36,402 nucleotides of DNA, taken from the IMG/VR virus record IMGVR_UViG_3300032116_000645, positions 1 through 36,402 of that record, one strand, 5' to 3'. This DNA is from a virus. The position numbers and the translations under genes were made by a program. Of this stretch, positions 6,325-12,441 are shown piece after piece. Position 1 is the first letter of the stretch. Each line of letters opens with the position of its first letter. The notes under the pieces were generated by a model. It saw only the letters and a program-made list of their open reading frames with translations. It had not been told where the DNA came from and did not search any database.

Positions 6325-7224
6325 TTAACGCATTTTTGTCGCTATATTATCCATTTGTGCAAGGGCAGATTGGATAGAAAGCGGAAGTTGTGTGCCTTGG
6401 CTAACCACAGGGGCAGCCGGGAAGTTGGGTGTGCCTGCTGCATATTGACCAGGGTTAGAGCCACCTGACCCCTGTTCTTTAAGCAGCTTATTCTCTTGCA
6501 AAACTAATGCAGAAAGGTCAGAATATGAAAACTCTCTGCCATTGTGAACAAGAGGCAATGTAGGGTCTTTGGCATTTACCAGGCGAGCAGTATTGCGCTC
6601 GGCATCATAAATGATTTGTCCATCAAGTTGAGCCAGCTTGCGGTCAAGGACTGCCTGATAAGCTGGCACTCGTGCTGCCTCCGGTATCTGGTCATTCCAC
6701 TGAATGCCGTTAAGCTGTGTCTGCTCCCAGAGTGATTTCATCTTGCTGACATATCTCTGCTCAATTAGATTCTTGTCTGCCTCTGCCTTACTGACCAGGT
6801 CATCATACTTGGCCTGAGCCTCTGCCATCTTCTTCAGGAACTCCTCAGACTGATTGCTGTTGGTAGCATTCTTAGCTTTCTCCTCAAGTTCCTTCAGCTT
6901 CTTGAGTGCCAGCTTTATCTTGTCTCCTGAGTTCTTGGTGACCTTTAGCTCTTCGATGCTATTAGAGTCAAGACCGTACTCTTTAGCCATGCGCACTATC
7001 TCTTCATCATAGCCCATCATGTAGTTGCTGATGAAGTGCTTTTTGAGGTCAAGGCTGGTCTTGGCAAGTTCAAAGTCATAAAGATTAGTATTGAACTTAT
7101 TGCTGACTGCCTCTGGCACTTGGATGTCATTTAGCGCAGAAGCTGAGATCATCAAATTGAACTCAGGGTCTTCGCTAACTCCGGCTCTTTTTGCTTGCTG
7201 AATTAAAAATTCTTTAATGTTCAT
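6325..7224 (-). CDS. Probable head scaffolding protein
   Basis: 299 residues. A long charged helical region (about residues 85-160) is rich in Lys, Glu, Ala and Gln with coiled-coil spacing. It is followed by a segment with paired acidic and aromatic residues and a disordered Gly/Pro/Gln tail (about 240-275) ending in a short helix (LSIQSALAQMDNIATKM). This arrangement, helical core plus flexible tail plus terminal helix, and the position immediately before the probable capsid gene fit a scaffold that is removed after prohead assembly. It is not confirmed by any motif. It starts 3 bases after the stop of the 7228-7689 gene. Confidence 0.55.
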   Translation of the reverse strand: MNIKEFLIQQAKRAGVSEDPEFNLMISASALNDIQVPEAVSNKFNTNLYDFELAKTSLDLKKHFISNYMMGYDEEIVRMAKEYGLDSNSIEELKVTKNSGDKIKLALKKLKELEEKAKNATNSNQSEEFLKKMAEAQAKYDDLVSKAEADKNLIEQRYVSKMKSLWEQTQLNGIQWNDQIPEAARVPAYQAVLDRKLAQLDGQIIYDAERNTARLVNAKDPTLPLVHNGREFSYSDLSALVLQENKLLKEQGSGGSNPGQYAAGTPNFPAAPVVSQGTQLPLSIQSALAQMDNIATKMR

Positions 7225-7227
7225 AGA

Positions 7228-7689
7228 TTATAGCGGTAAATCGTTAAGGTCTTGGTCTGGGTGAATAAAGTTGGCAGGACTATCCAGGTCATTGCTTACC
7301 TCTGATTCTGCTACTGCTTTCTTCTTGCGCTTTGGCTTCTCCTCTTCCATTTCTGCCTTCATTTCTGCCTCAATCTCAGCCCTTAACTGTGCTTTCAGGT
7401 CTTCCTTCATTTTGCTCAGAAGTTCAGGATTGCTGAGTGAGTTCTGGTCAGTTGGCTGCATTACCTTGCCTATGTAAAGCTCGCCCATTGGCCTGATTCT
7501 GGCCCATGAAAAAGAACGCTTATTGACTGGCTTAGATAGCTCACGAAGCGCACCAGCAGCATTTACTGTAACCTCATAAGGTATGTCCTGCGCTCCTGTT
7601 GCAGGATTGATTTGCCAACGAATTACTTTGACTAAAGCCCGATTGCCACCCTTCCTGATAGCATCACGGATGTACTGAAGATTATCCAT
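7228..7689 (-). CDS. Hypothetical virion-region protein with charged tail
   Basis: 153 residues. The N-terminal half is compact (ALVKVIRWQINPATGAQDIPYEVTV). From about residue 95 there is a highly charged helix with alternating Glu/Lys/Met (AEIEAEMKAEMEEEKPKRKKK), followed by an acidic disordered end. It could be a head-assembly accessory factor, given its place just before the scaffold-like gene and 18 bases after the glycosyltransferase. I do not recognise a family. Confidence 0.65.
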   Translation of the reverse strand: MDNLQYIRDAIRKGGNRALVKVIRWQINPATGAQDIPYEVTVNAAGALRELSKPVNKRSFSWARIRPMGELYIGKVMQPTDQNSLSNPELLSKMKEDLKAQLRAEIEAEMKAEMEEEKPKRKKKAVAESEVSNDLDSPANFIHPDQDLNDLPL

Positions 7690-7707
7690 TTATGTTATTT
7701 AATTAAG

Positions 7708-8370
7708 TTACCCTGTATGATGAATCTGGCTTCGCATAAGGCCAGATGAATTGCGGTCTTGTCCGCAGATGTGAGGCCTGAAGCCATAGGCATCGCAATA
7801 GCTTTGCATATCGGCTGTCATTCCATCCAAGCCATTATTCTGCACCATAGTCCTATTGAACCAATCTAATGCGCACCAATTGGTCATGATGTAGGCATGA
7901 GTAAGCCACATTCCATCTCCTTTCCATAGACCAGGCAGCTCAGGAATATCTACTGCCTCAATTGTCTGCTCCTTGTAGCCGGCATAATAGTTCCAGCCAA
8001 GATGCAGGAAGTCAAAGTGAGGTAGCTTGTGCCAATTGTTTACCAGATTGGTTAGCTTAGCCATATCAAATCTGGCATCATCCTCCAAGACAAGGGCAGT
8101 CTGATGGCCCTCCTGTATTATCTTGTTCCAGACTTCCCGGTGAGAAGCACAGCAGCCTATTTCTCCCAGAGACATATTAGGCCTGTTCCTGCTTCTCTTC
8201 AAAGTATTATCAACTCTGTGGCTTACATTGTTGCCATCGTTGGCAATGTGCCACTGAGCTTCTTTACCATTAATGTCAGTAATGCCTTTTAGGTGATCAA
8301 GTAGCTTCCTCCTCCGGTGGACAGCTTTACTCAGGCTAATAAAGTAAATAGCATCAACAGGTAACTTCAC
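7708..8370 (-). CDS. Glycosyltransferase family 25-like protein
   Basis: About 220 residues. It matches the GT25 (LPS glycosyltransferase) pattern: the N-terminal strand AIYFISLSKAVHRR, then the conserved GCCASHREVWNKII helix, followed by ALVLEDDARFD with the metal-binding acidic pair, and a later HLGW segment. It transfers a sugar from a nucleotide donor, and the target may be virion proteins or host surface sugars. The frame is open back to 8487. However, that would overlap the upstream gene by 134 bases, so a GTG at 8370, giving MKLPVDAIYFISL as in family members, is preferred (17-base overlap). Finding a sugar-transfer enzyme inside the neck/capsid gene string is unusual and hints at glycosylated virions. 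Confidence 0.8.
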   Translation of the reverse strand: MKLPVDAIYFISLSKAVHRRRKLLDHLKGITDINGKEAQWHIANDGNNVSHRVDNTLKRSRNRPNMSLGEIGCCASHREVWNKIIQEGHQTALVLEDDARFDMAKLTNLVNNWHKLPHFDFLHLGWNYYAGYKEQTIEAVDIPELPGLWKGDGMWLTHAYIMTNWCALDWFNRTMVQNNGLDGMTADMQSYCDAYGFRPHICGQDRNSSGLMRSQIHHTG

Positions 8371-8842
8371 AACTGATGCGCTCGGTAACGGTGAAGTCCA
8401 TTGCGAAAAAGTAGGTCTCAAAGTTTCTCTCCTGAAGACCGAAGTATTGGCTTGCGATTGCTTTTGAGTTGAAATCTGTACCCGCATAGGTTATGCCTTT
8501 TGTGCGATTGATAATTGAGGTGATGCCAAACTCGGCATTTTCGAAGGTTGAGTTAGCAATGAGCTTAAAATTGACTGTCCTGAGTAGGCTATTGGCCCTC
8601 CCTCCGGCAGCTGCTGCCTCAACTGAGGCTGACTCTCTGACAAAGAACAGCACCAAAGGATAAGTGTCATTGACAGCACAATAAGTGTTGCCATCCTTGG
8701 TCACATAGTTGCCTGCACTGCCTTCAATAATGGTCTCCACGGCCTCGCCATAGTTGAGCATGGTGTTGCCAGCAAAAGTTCCTGCCAGATTCTGGCATAG
8801 GTCTTTTAATGCGCTCTCAACTGTTACCTTAGTGACTGTCAT
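8354..8842 (-). CDS. Hypothetical neck/tail-terminator-like virion protein
   Basis: 162 residues, beta-rich. It begins with a helix (VESALKDLCQNLAGTF), then has strands with the segment TYPLVLFFVRESASV, an Asn/Arg-rich loop and a final strand region YFFAMDFTVTERISCEVTC. It directly follows the gp10-like gene with a 4-base ATGA overlap. In siphophages that position is usually taken by the tail terminator or another head-tail completion factor. The assignment is by position and general fold only, so it is a weak proposal. Confidence 0.55.
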   Translation of the reverse strand: MTVTKVTVESALKDLCQNLAGTFAGNTMLNYGEAVETIIEGSAGNYVTKDGNTYCAVNDTYPLVLFFVRESASVEAAAAGGRANSLLRTVNFKLIANSTFENAEFGITSIINRTKGITYAGTDFNSKAIASQYFGLQERNFETYFFAMDFTVTERISCEVTC

Positions 8843-9357
8843 TTGCTCAGGAATTGTGTGGCAAGTCGGTTAATGATCTGAAGTGATTGCTCAAGTTCTT
8901 CCTTAGATAATTCAAAGGTAGTGCCAAATCTGCTTTCCAATGAATTAGCAATCTGAAGCTGCTCAGATGTTGTAAATGTAATGCCATAAGCAGTGTCAGA
9001 AATAGGAACAGGCTTCCATGATTTCCACATATCACCAGAGAAAGTGAAATCAATGTAAGCGGTCTGAAGGCCTAACTTTTGGCGGAGTTGCTTATAGCTA
9101 TCCGTGCTGCTTAATGTCTTGAGTCGTTTTTTGCTGGCAAAGCTCTGAGCCTTACCAAAAGCTGAAGGAATAACTCTCTGCCCATATTGACCAATTTGAG
9201 AGCCATCTGACTTTTCACCATCCTGCTGCACTCTTGCTTGCACAGCCGGAGCAGCATAAAGGGCAGCAGCTCTAAGCACCTTGTCTGCTTTGCTTGCCTC
9301 CTTAAGGTTTTTTAATTGCTGCTTCAGGAAGGCAGCAGTGGAATCATAGACTGGCAT
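8839..9357 (-). CDS. HK97 gp10-like neck / virion morphogenesis protein
   Basis: 172 residues. The last third has the recognisable pattern of gp10/gpG-type tail completion proteins: YIDFTFSGDMWKSWKPVP, then AYGITFTTSEQLQIANSLESRFG and TFELSKEEL, where a strand-rich core is followed by the 'RFG-x-x-F-x-L-S-x-E-E' end. These proteins join head and tail after packaging. The N-terminus has a helical Lys/Ala-rich region (FLKQQLKNLKEASKADKVLR). It is the first leftward gene after the embedded rightward cassette, and a 75-base AT-rich gap separates it from the divergent gene at 9433. I see no good leftward promoter match in that gap. Confidence 0.7.
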   Translation of the reverse strand: MPVYDSTAAFLKQQLKNLKEASKADKVLRAAALYAAPAVQARVQQDGEKSDGSQIGQYGQRVIPSAFGKAQSFASKKRLKTLSSTDSYKQLRQKLGLQTAYIDFTFSGDMWKSWKPVPISDTAYGITFTTSEQLQIANSLESRFGTTFELSKEELEQSLQIINRLATQFLSK

Positions 9358-9373
9358 AAACTTTTTTTTAAAA

Positions 9374-9387
9374 TATTTTTGCAGTTA
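9374..9387 (+). promoter_or_regulatory. Shared 14-mer upstream of the embedded rightward cassette
   Basis: TATTTTTGCAGTTA, identical to 2764-2777 and one base different from 3178-3191. All three copies lie upstream of the first gene of a rightward unit. A TATTTTTC box (9386-9393) and the string GTGCTTA, also seen before 3254, follow. The exact -7 and -33 elements here are less clear than at 3193-3223. Confidence 0.5.
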
Positions 9388-9432
9388 TTTTTCCTTTGTG
9401 CTTATTGCATCACAAATCTAACCAATAATATT

Positions 9433-9738
9433 ATGAATTTTGAGAATCCGATTGTAAGAATGGACACTACCAATCGCATGTGGGTGGACATTAAAGTGAA
9501 GGACATACAGGTCATTCACAAGGCCTCGCTGATGGGAGGCAGGTTTTGCATCTATGAACTCTACGGCCAACACTACATGAACTTTGTTCATCAGGCTGAG
9601 AGAGCTTTCTTCAATTTCTATGGCCTTCAGATCACCGAGGAGCAGTACCTGTTCCAGATGCAATCCTGGGGCAATGACTCATTTGAAGTCAGACCAGGCA
9701 CTGAGTTAATCCTTGCAGACAACCTTTACTTTATTTAA
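9433..9738 (+). CDS. Hypothetical early protein
   Basis: 101 residues of unknown function, predicted mixed alpha/beta. The ATG at 9433 is preceded by the leader AACCAATAATATT, the same leader type as at 3254, 3561 and 3902. An upstream in-frame start at 9316 is rejected because it lies inside the divergent gene and before the promoter-like sequence. The first residues MNFEN match those of the DnaB gene at 35086, which also has this leader, so start-region sequence seems to be reused. The protein has many aromatic residues (HYMNFVHQAERAFFNFYG). It is the first gene of the embedded rightward cassette. Confidence 0.72.
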   Translation: MNFENPIVRMDTTNRMWVDIKVKDIQVIHKASLMGGRFCIYELYGQHYMNFVHQAERAFFNFYGLQITEEQYLFQMQSWGNDSFEVRPGTELILADNLYFI

Positions 9739-9740
9739 TT

Positions 9741-9863
9741 ATGTTCAATAGAGAAATGAGAAGGGAGGTCAAGAATGGATTATCGGCTGGCTTCTTCTGG
9801 GTGCTTTATGCCATCCTTGTGAGCTTATTACTAATCAAATTAATTGCCTACATAAATGGATAG
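9741..9863 (+). CDS. 40-residue membrane peptide
   Basis: It starts two bases after the previous stop and overlaps the next gene's start by 8 bases. The sequence is basic at the N-terminus (MFNREMRREVKNG) and then has a hydrophobic helix of about 22 residues (FFWVLYAILVSLLLIKLIAYI). That gives a single-pass membrane peptide with its N-terminus inside by the positive-inside rule. It lies immediately before a glycosyltransferase gene. Membrane peptides beside glycosyltransferases can take part in surface modification, but that link is only inferred. Tight packing and composition support it being real. Confidence 0.55.
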   Translation: MFNREMRREVKNGLSAGFFWVLYAILVSLLLIKLIAYING

Positions 9864-10554
9864 AGACATAAGCATCTGCCTGACCTCATGCGGTAGGTTT
9901 GCCGAACTTGAGCGCACCATTGTTAGCCTGGTTAAGTTTTGGGATGGGCCACCACCGGCAGCATTTTACATCCATGAAGACAGTGGTCAGAATCCAAAGG
10001 ACTTGATTCAGCGTATGGATAAGCTACTCCTTGACCATTGGAACATCATGGCTGATTGGACATTCAGCACTTATGCTGGACAAGTGCATGGCCTTGATGT
10101 TACTTACGAGCAGGTAAAAACTCCTTATATATTTCACTGCGAAGATGATTGGGAGTTTTTCAAGACCGGCTTCATTGCTGCCTCTCGGTCAGTTCTTGAG
10201 CATGACCACAGGATTCACACTGTCTGGCTCAGAAATCCAGATGACCGCAATGGGCATCCAGCACAGCACACCAAGTACAACACAAAGAACGGAGTGCGCT
10301 ATCAGCTCATGGCTACCAATTACAGAGGAGTATGGCATGGCATGACCTTTAATCCTGGTCTCCGTAGGCTATCAGACTACAAGGAGATAGGCAGATTCAC
10401 CACTTTCACAGAATGGAATCCCAAGAATGCCATTACAGCAGAAATGGCCTACAATAGGAGATACAACTTAGCTGGCTTTTACGGAGCAACCTTAATGGAA
10501 GGCTATGTTAAGCACATAGGTTATCACAATTCCACTAAAATGAGAAAGGCATGA
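9856..10554 (+). CDS. Glycosyltransferase family 2-like (GT-A fold)
   Basis: 232 residues. The N-terminus ISICLTSCGRFAELERTIVSLVKFW is the nucleotide-sugar strand-helix of GT-A enzymes. YIHEDSG follows, and then TPYIFHCEDDWEFF (about residues 90-103) with the metal-binding acidic cluster that acts as the DxD motif. The C-terminal half is rich in Tyr, Arg and Asn and probably forms the acceptor site. It would add a sugar to an unknown target; host O-antigen or modified phage DNA or virion are the main options. It overlaps the membrane-peptide gene upstream by 8 bases and the 10551 gene downstream by 4 (ATGA). Together with the GT25-like gene at 7708, the phage encodes two distinct glycosyltransferases. 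Confidence 0.8.
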   Translation: MDRDISICLTSCGRFAELERTIVSLVKFWDGPPPAAFYIHEDSGQNPKDLIQRMDKLLLDHWNIMADWTFSTYAGQVHGLDVTYEQVKTPYIFHCEDDWEFFKTGFIAASRSVLEHDHRIHTVWLRNPDDRNGHPAQHTKYNTKNGVRYQLMATNYRGVWHGMTFNPGLRRLSDYKEIGRFTTFTEWNPKNAITAEMAYNRRYNLAGFYGATLMEGYVKHIGYHNSTKMRKA

Positions 10555-10781
10555 AAGCAACACTAATTTTTAATATGAATGACCTGGATGATGAAATGGA
10601 GCATCGCAGGTGCATGAAGAGCCTTGACATGGCTCTGTTCATCTTTGATTTTACCAATAAATTAAAGAGGCTTGAGGACACTTCAGAAGATGGTAAATAC
10701 ATCAATGAGGAGCATCTGTGGAAGGCTTGGAATGAAACTCTGGAGGCCTATGACATTAACATCGACCGGCTATTAGTATGA
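10551..10781 (+). CDS. Hypothetical small acidic protein
   Basis: 76 residues with ATGA overlaps on both sides. The N-terminal strand (MKATLIFNMNDLDDEMEHRRCMKSLDMALFIFDF) and following helices read NKLKRLEDTSEDGKYINEEHLWKAWNETLEAY. Small phage proteins with the pattern 'M-K-A-x-L-x-F-x-L-p-e-E' and an embedded 'D/E-x-x-x-A-x-x-G' are common in early regions, and this resembles them, but their function is not known. It sits between the glycosyltransferase and a 63-aa gene in one tightly packed message. Confidence 0.7.
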   Translation: MKATLIFNMNDLDDEMEHRRCMKSLDMALFIFDFTNKLKRLEDTSEDGKYINEEHLWKAWNETLEAYDINIDRLLV

Positions 10782-10969
10782 CACAGCTTGAGCAAGTAAG
10801 ATTGATAATCCTTAAAGACATTAGGCAGAAGGAATATCTGAAAGGGATTAATTCTGACTTAAAGTGCAGCAGTGCCTACTTTAGTGGATGCCTTGCCTCA
10901 CTCAGATACCTTAAACATGTAATTGACAATTTGATTAACGAAAACAAAGATGAAAGAGCAACTGATTAA
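10778..10969 (+). CDS. Hypothetical small protein
   Basis: 63 residues, predicted all-helical, basic in the middle (LKDIRQKEYLKG) and with a Cys-containing central turn (KCSSAYFSGCLASL). No domain is recognised. It starts with a 4-base overlap (ATGA) and ends 20 bases into the next gene. The case for coding is the unbroken overlap chain and the lack of competing frames. Confidence 0.65.
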   Translation: MTQLEQVRLIILKDIRQKEYLKGINSDLKCSSAYFSGCLASLRYLKHVIDNLINENKDERATD

Positions 10970-11282
10970 AATACTTAAAGAGAACATTGACCTGACCTAT
11001 AATTCAGTTGAAGATAGGATGTCAATCAACTTCGAATATTTGGCAGAGAAAATCCATGACTATGTCACTGATGATGGCCTCACCCAGATAATCACTCCAA
11101 TAAATCTGCGAGGCATTAGAGGCAAGGGAGAGCAGTCATTCATTGATGGCTGCGACTTGGATGACATAAAGGAGAGCTATCCAGATAAAGACTACGAGAA
11201 AGAGATTTATGTTGATGGCTTTTGGCAGGGCTACATTGAAGCCTACCAGGACACCACAGGAATAGACCTACCACTGCCATGA
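10950..11282 (+). CDS. Hypothetical early protein
   Basis: 110 residues, acidic, mostly helical, with an N-terminal Lys/Glu/Ile-rich helix (MKEQLIKILKENIDLTYNS) and a central Gly-rich turn (INLRGIRGKGEQSF). The C-terminal part reads YVDGFWQGYIEAYQDTTG. No family is recognised. It overlaps the preceding gene by 20 bases and shares an ATGA overlap with the next. Confidence 0.7.
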   Translation: MKEQLIKILKENIDLTYNSVEDRMSINFEYLAEKIHDYVTDDGLTQIITPINLRGIRGKGEQSFIDGCDLDDIKESYPDKDYEKEIYVDGFWQGYIEAYQDTTGIDLPLP

Positions 11283-11506
11283 ATGAGCAATCACCAATTG
11301 AAGAACTCATTGCCTTCATGATTGACAATGAGGGCAAGATTGATGTCAATGACATTCTGATAAAGGCAGAGCTAATAAATATGCGCTCAAAGCCAAGGCA
11401 AGCAGGCTGGTACTTTAACGGAGGCCTATACCGTGACCTTGACCAGCTCAGAGGCAGAACAATGTCAGAAAATAATCACCCTAAACCATTATTCTATTTC
11501 CCATGA
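11279..11506 (+). CDS. Hypothetical small protein
   Basis: 75 residues. The N-terminal half is acidic and helical (PIEELIAFMIDNEGKIDVNDI) and the C-terminal half is basic and aromatic (SKPRQAGWYFNGGLYRDLD). It has no recognised domain. It is joined to both neighbours by 4-base overlaps. Confidence 0.68.
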   Translation: MNEQSPIEELIAFMIDNEGKIDVNDILIKAELINMRSKPRQAGWYFNGGLYRDLDQLRGRTMSENNHPKPLFYFP

Positions 11507-11733
11507 CAGCAGTAGAATTTCTTGAGAACATCCTTCATGATTTCATCCATCCTGAACATGCGGCAGAGTTTTTTCCTTATGTTGAGAAAGCCAAAGCAAT
11601 GGAGCGTGAGCAACATGGACAAACATGGGATGATGCAATAACTGCATTTAAGGGCAGAGGATTGGTTGAGTCCAGGGCAATATGTGATTTTGATGAATAT
11701 TACGAATCAACCTATGGCACAAACAGCAATTGA
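11503..11733 (+). CDS. Small phage protein, tandem paralogue A
   Basis: 76 residues. It has the pattern of a widespread short phage protein: TAVEFLENIL at the start, YVEKAKAMEREQ in the middle, then an 'A-F-x-x-G' step and a terminal DFDEYYESTYG. The product of the next gene (11714) has the same order of elements, so the two are tandem paralogues. Function is unknown. The genes overlap by 20 bases. This copy has an extra segment (HEHAAEFFP-type) before the central helix and DDAITAFKGRGLVESR instead of the other's IIDAFNAGQAKEAN. Confidence 0.75.
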   Translation: MTAVEFLENILHDFIHPEHAAEFFPYVEKAKAMEREQHGQTWDDAITAFKGRGLVESRAICDFDEYYESTYGTNSN

Positions 11734-11932
11734 TTGGCTACTTGAGCAGACAATGTACATGCGATCAACAAAGTGGCCCGACATCATTGAACAAGCCAAA
11801 GCAATGGAGCAGCAACAAATCATTGATGCCTTCAATGCCGGTCAAGCAAAAGAGGCCAATGAGCCATTCTGGACAAAAGGAAACTATTATTACGAGCAGA
11901 AATATGGGAAGCATACTGACAGCAATCTATGA
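11714..11932 (+). CDS. Small phage protein, tandem paralogue B
   Basis: 72 residues. Starting at the ATG at 11714 gives MAQTAIDWLLEQTMYM, which aligns with the start of the preceding gene's product (TAVEFLENIL). Further shared elements are EQAKAMEQQQIIDAF (against EKAKAMEREQ) and a terminal YYYEQKYG (against EYYESTYG). A longer frame reaches 11666, but it would overlap the upstream gene by 68 bases and add residues without match in paralogue A. The family is common in Bacteroidota phages; its role is not known. Confidence 0.75.
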   Translation: MAQTAIDWLLEQTMYMRSTKWPDIIEQAKAMEQQQIIDAFNAGQAKEANEPFWTKGNYYYEQKYGKHTDSNL

Positions 11933-11936
11933 TGAT

Positions 11937-12158
11937 ATGATGGAGAAGCATGAGCAACTTCAGGCAGTAGATCATCCTGCCCACTACGGAGGAGCAGACA
12001 ATACCTATGAGGCCATTAAGGTCATTGAGGCTTGGGAGCTTGGCTTTAACCTGGGCAATGTGGTGAAGTACATCAGCAGGGCAGGCAAGAAGGGCAGCAA
12101 GCTGGAGGACTTGAAGAAGGCGCAATGGTATCTTAATCGTGAAATCAATAAGTTATGA
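11937..12158 (+). CDS. DUF3310 family nucleotide kinase-like protein
   Basis: 73 residues in the frame starting at the ATG at 11937, after the preceding stop at 11932. It matches DUF3310, short phage proteins with the pattern 'D-H-P-x-H-Y-G-G' (here DHPAHYGG), then YEAIKVIEAWELGFNLGNVVKYISRAGKK and DLKKAQWYLNREI. The family is often annotated as nucleotide kinase, but it is too small for that and its activity is unproven. The longer frame, up to 11730, overlaps paralogue B and reads as non-conserved sequence, so it is rejected; an ATG at 11904 is another possible start. Confidence 0.85.
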   Translation: MMEKHEQLQAVDHPAHYGGADNTYEAIKVIEAWELGFNLGNVVKYISRAGKKGSKLEDLKKAQWYLNREINKL

Positions 12159-12409
12159 TAAACATAGAAAAACAACAGCAGTACATTATTGATGCTATTG
12201 ATAATGAGCGCAAAAAAACTCACAAATGGGATTTGCGAAATACATTTAGACAGGCAGTTTATTTTGAGCCTGCTTCTGGTCGATTCCTTTTTGATGATAC
12301 TTATATCAGATATGAAGTGATTGAGCCACTTATAGCTAATGGCACTTTGGTGTATAAGGAGTTTGCAATGCATCAGGGAGACAAAATGCTAAAGTATGTA
12401 CTTGCATAA
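12155..12409 (+). CDS. Hypothetical protein, last gene of the embedded cassette
   Basis: 84 residues with a 4-base overlap with the DUF3310 gene. It starts with a helical region (IEKQQQYIIDAIDNERKKT), then has a strand-turn (FRQAVYFEPASGRFLFDDTY) and ends hydrophobic. No family is recognised. A 21-base inverted repeat follows one base after its stop, between it and the convergent gene ending at 12442. Confidence 0.68.
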   Translation: MINIEKQQQYIIDAIDNERKKTHKWDLRNTFRQAVYFEPASGRFLFDDTYIRYEVIEPLIANGTLVYKEFAMHQGDKMLKYVLA

Positions 12410-12410
12410 T

Positions 12411-12431
12411 TGTACGGCAATTGCCCGTACA
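12411..12431. repeat. Inverted repeat at a convergent gene junction
   Basis: TGTACGG and CCGTACA flank a short GCAATTGC-type centre, giving a compact hairpin between the rightward gene ending at 12409 and the leftward gene ending at 12442. No T-run follows on either strand, so a factor-independent terminator is not convincing. Alternatives are a protein-binding operator or a Rho-type or RNA-processing site. Confidence 0.6.
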
Positions 12432-12441
12432 TGCCGTAGGT

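Noticed and set aside
11730-12158. 142-residue reading of the DUF3310 gene
   Set aside because: The first 58 residues overlap the preceding paralogue in another frame and match nothing; the conserved part begins after 11937.
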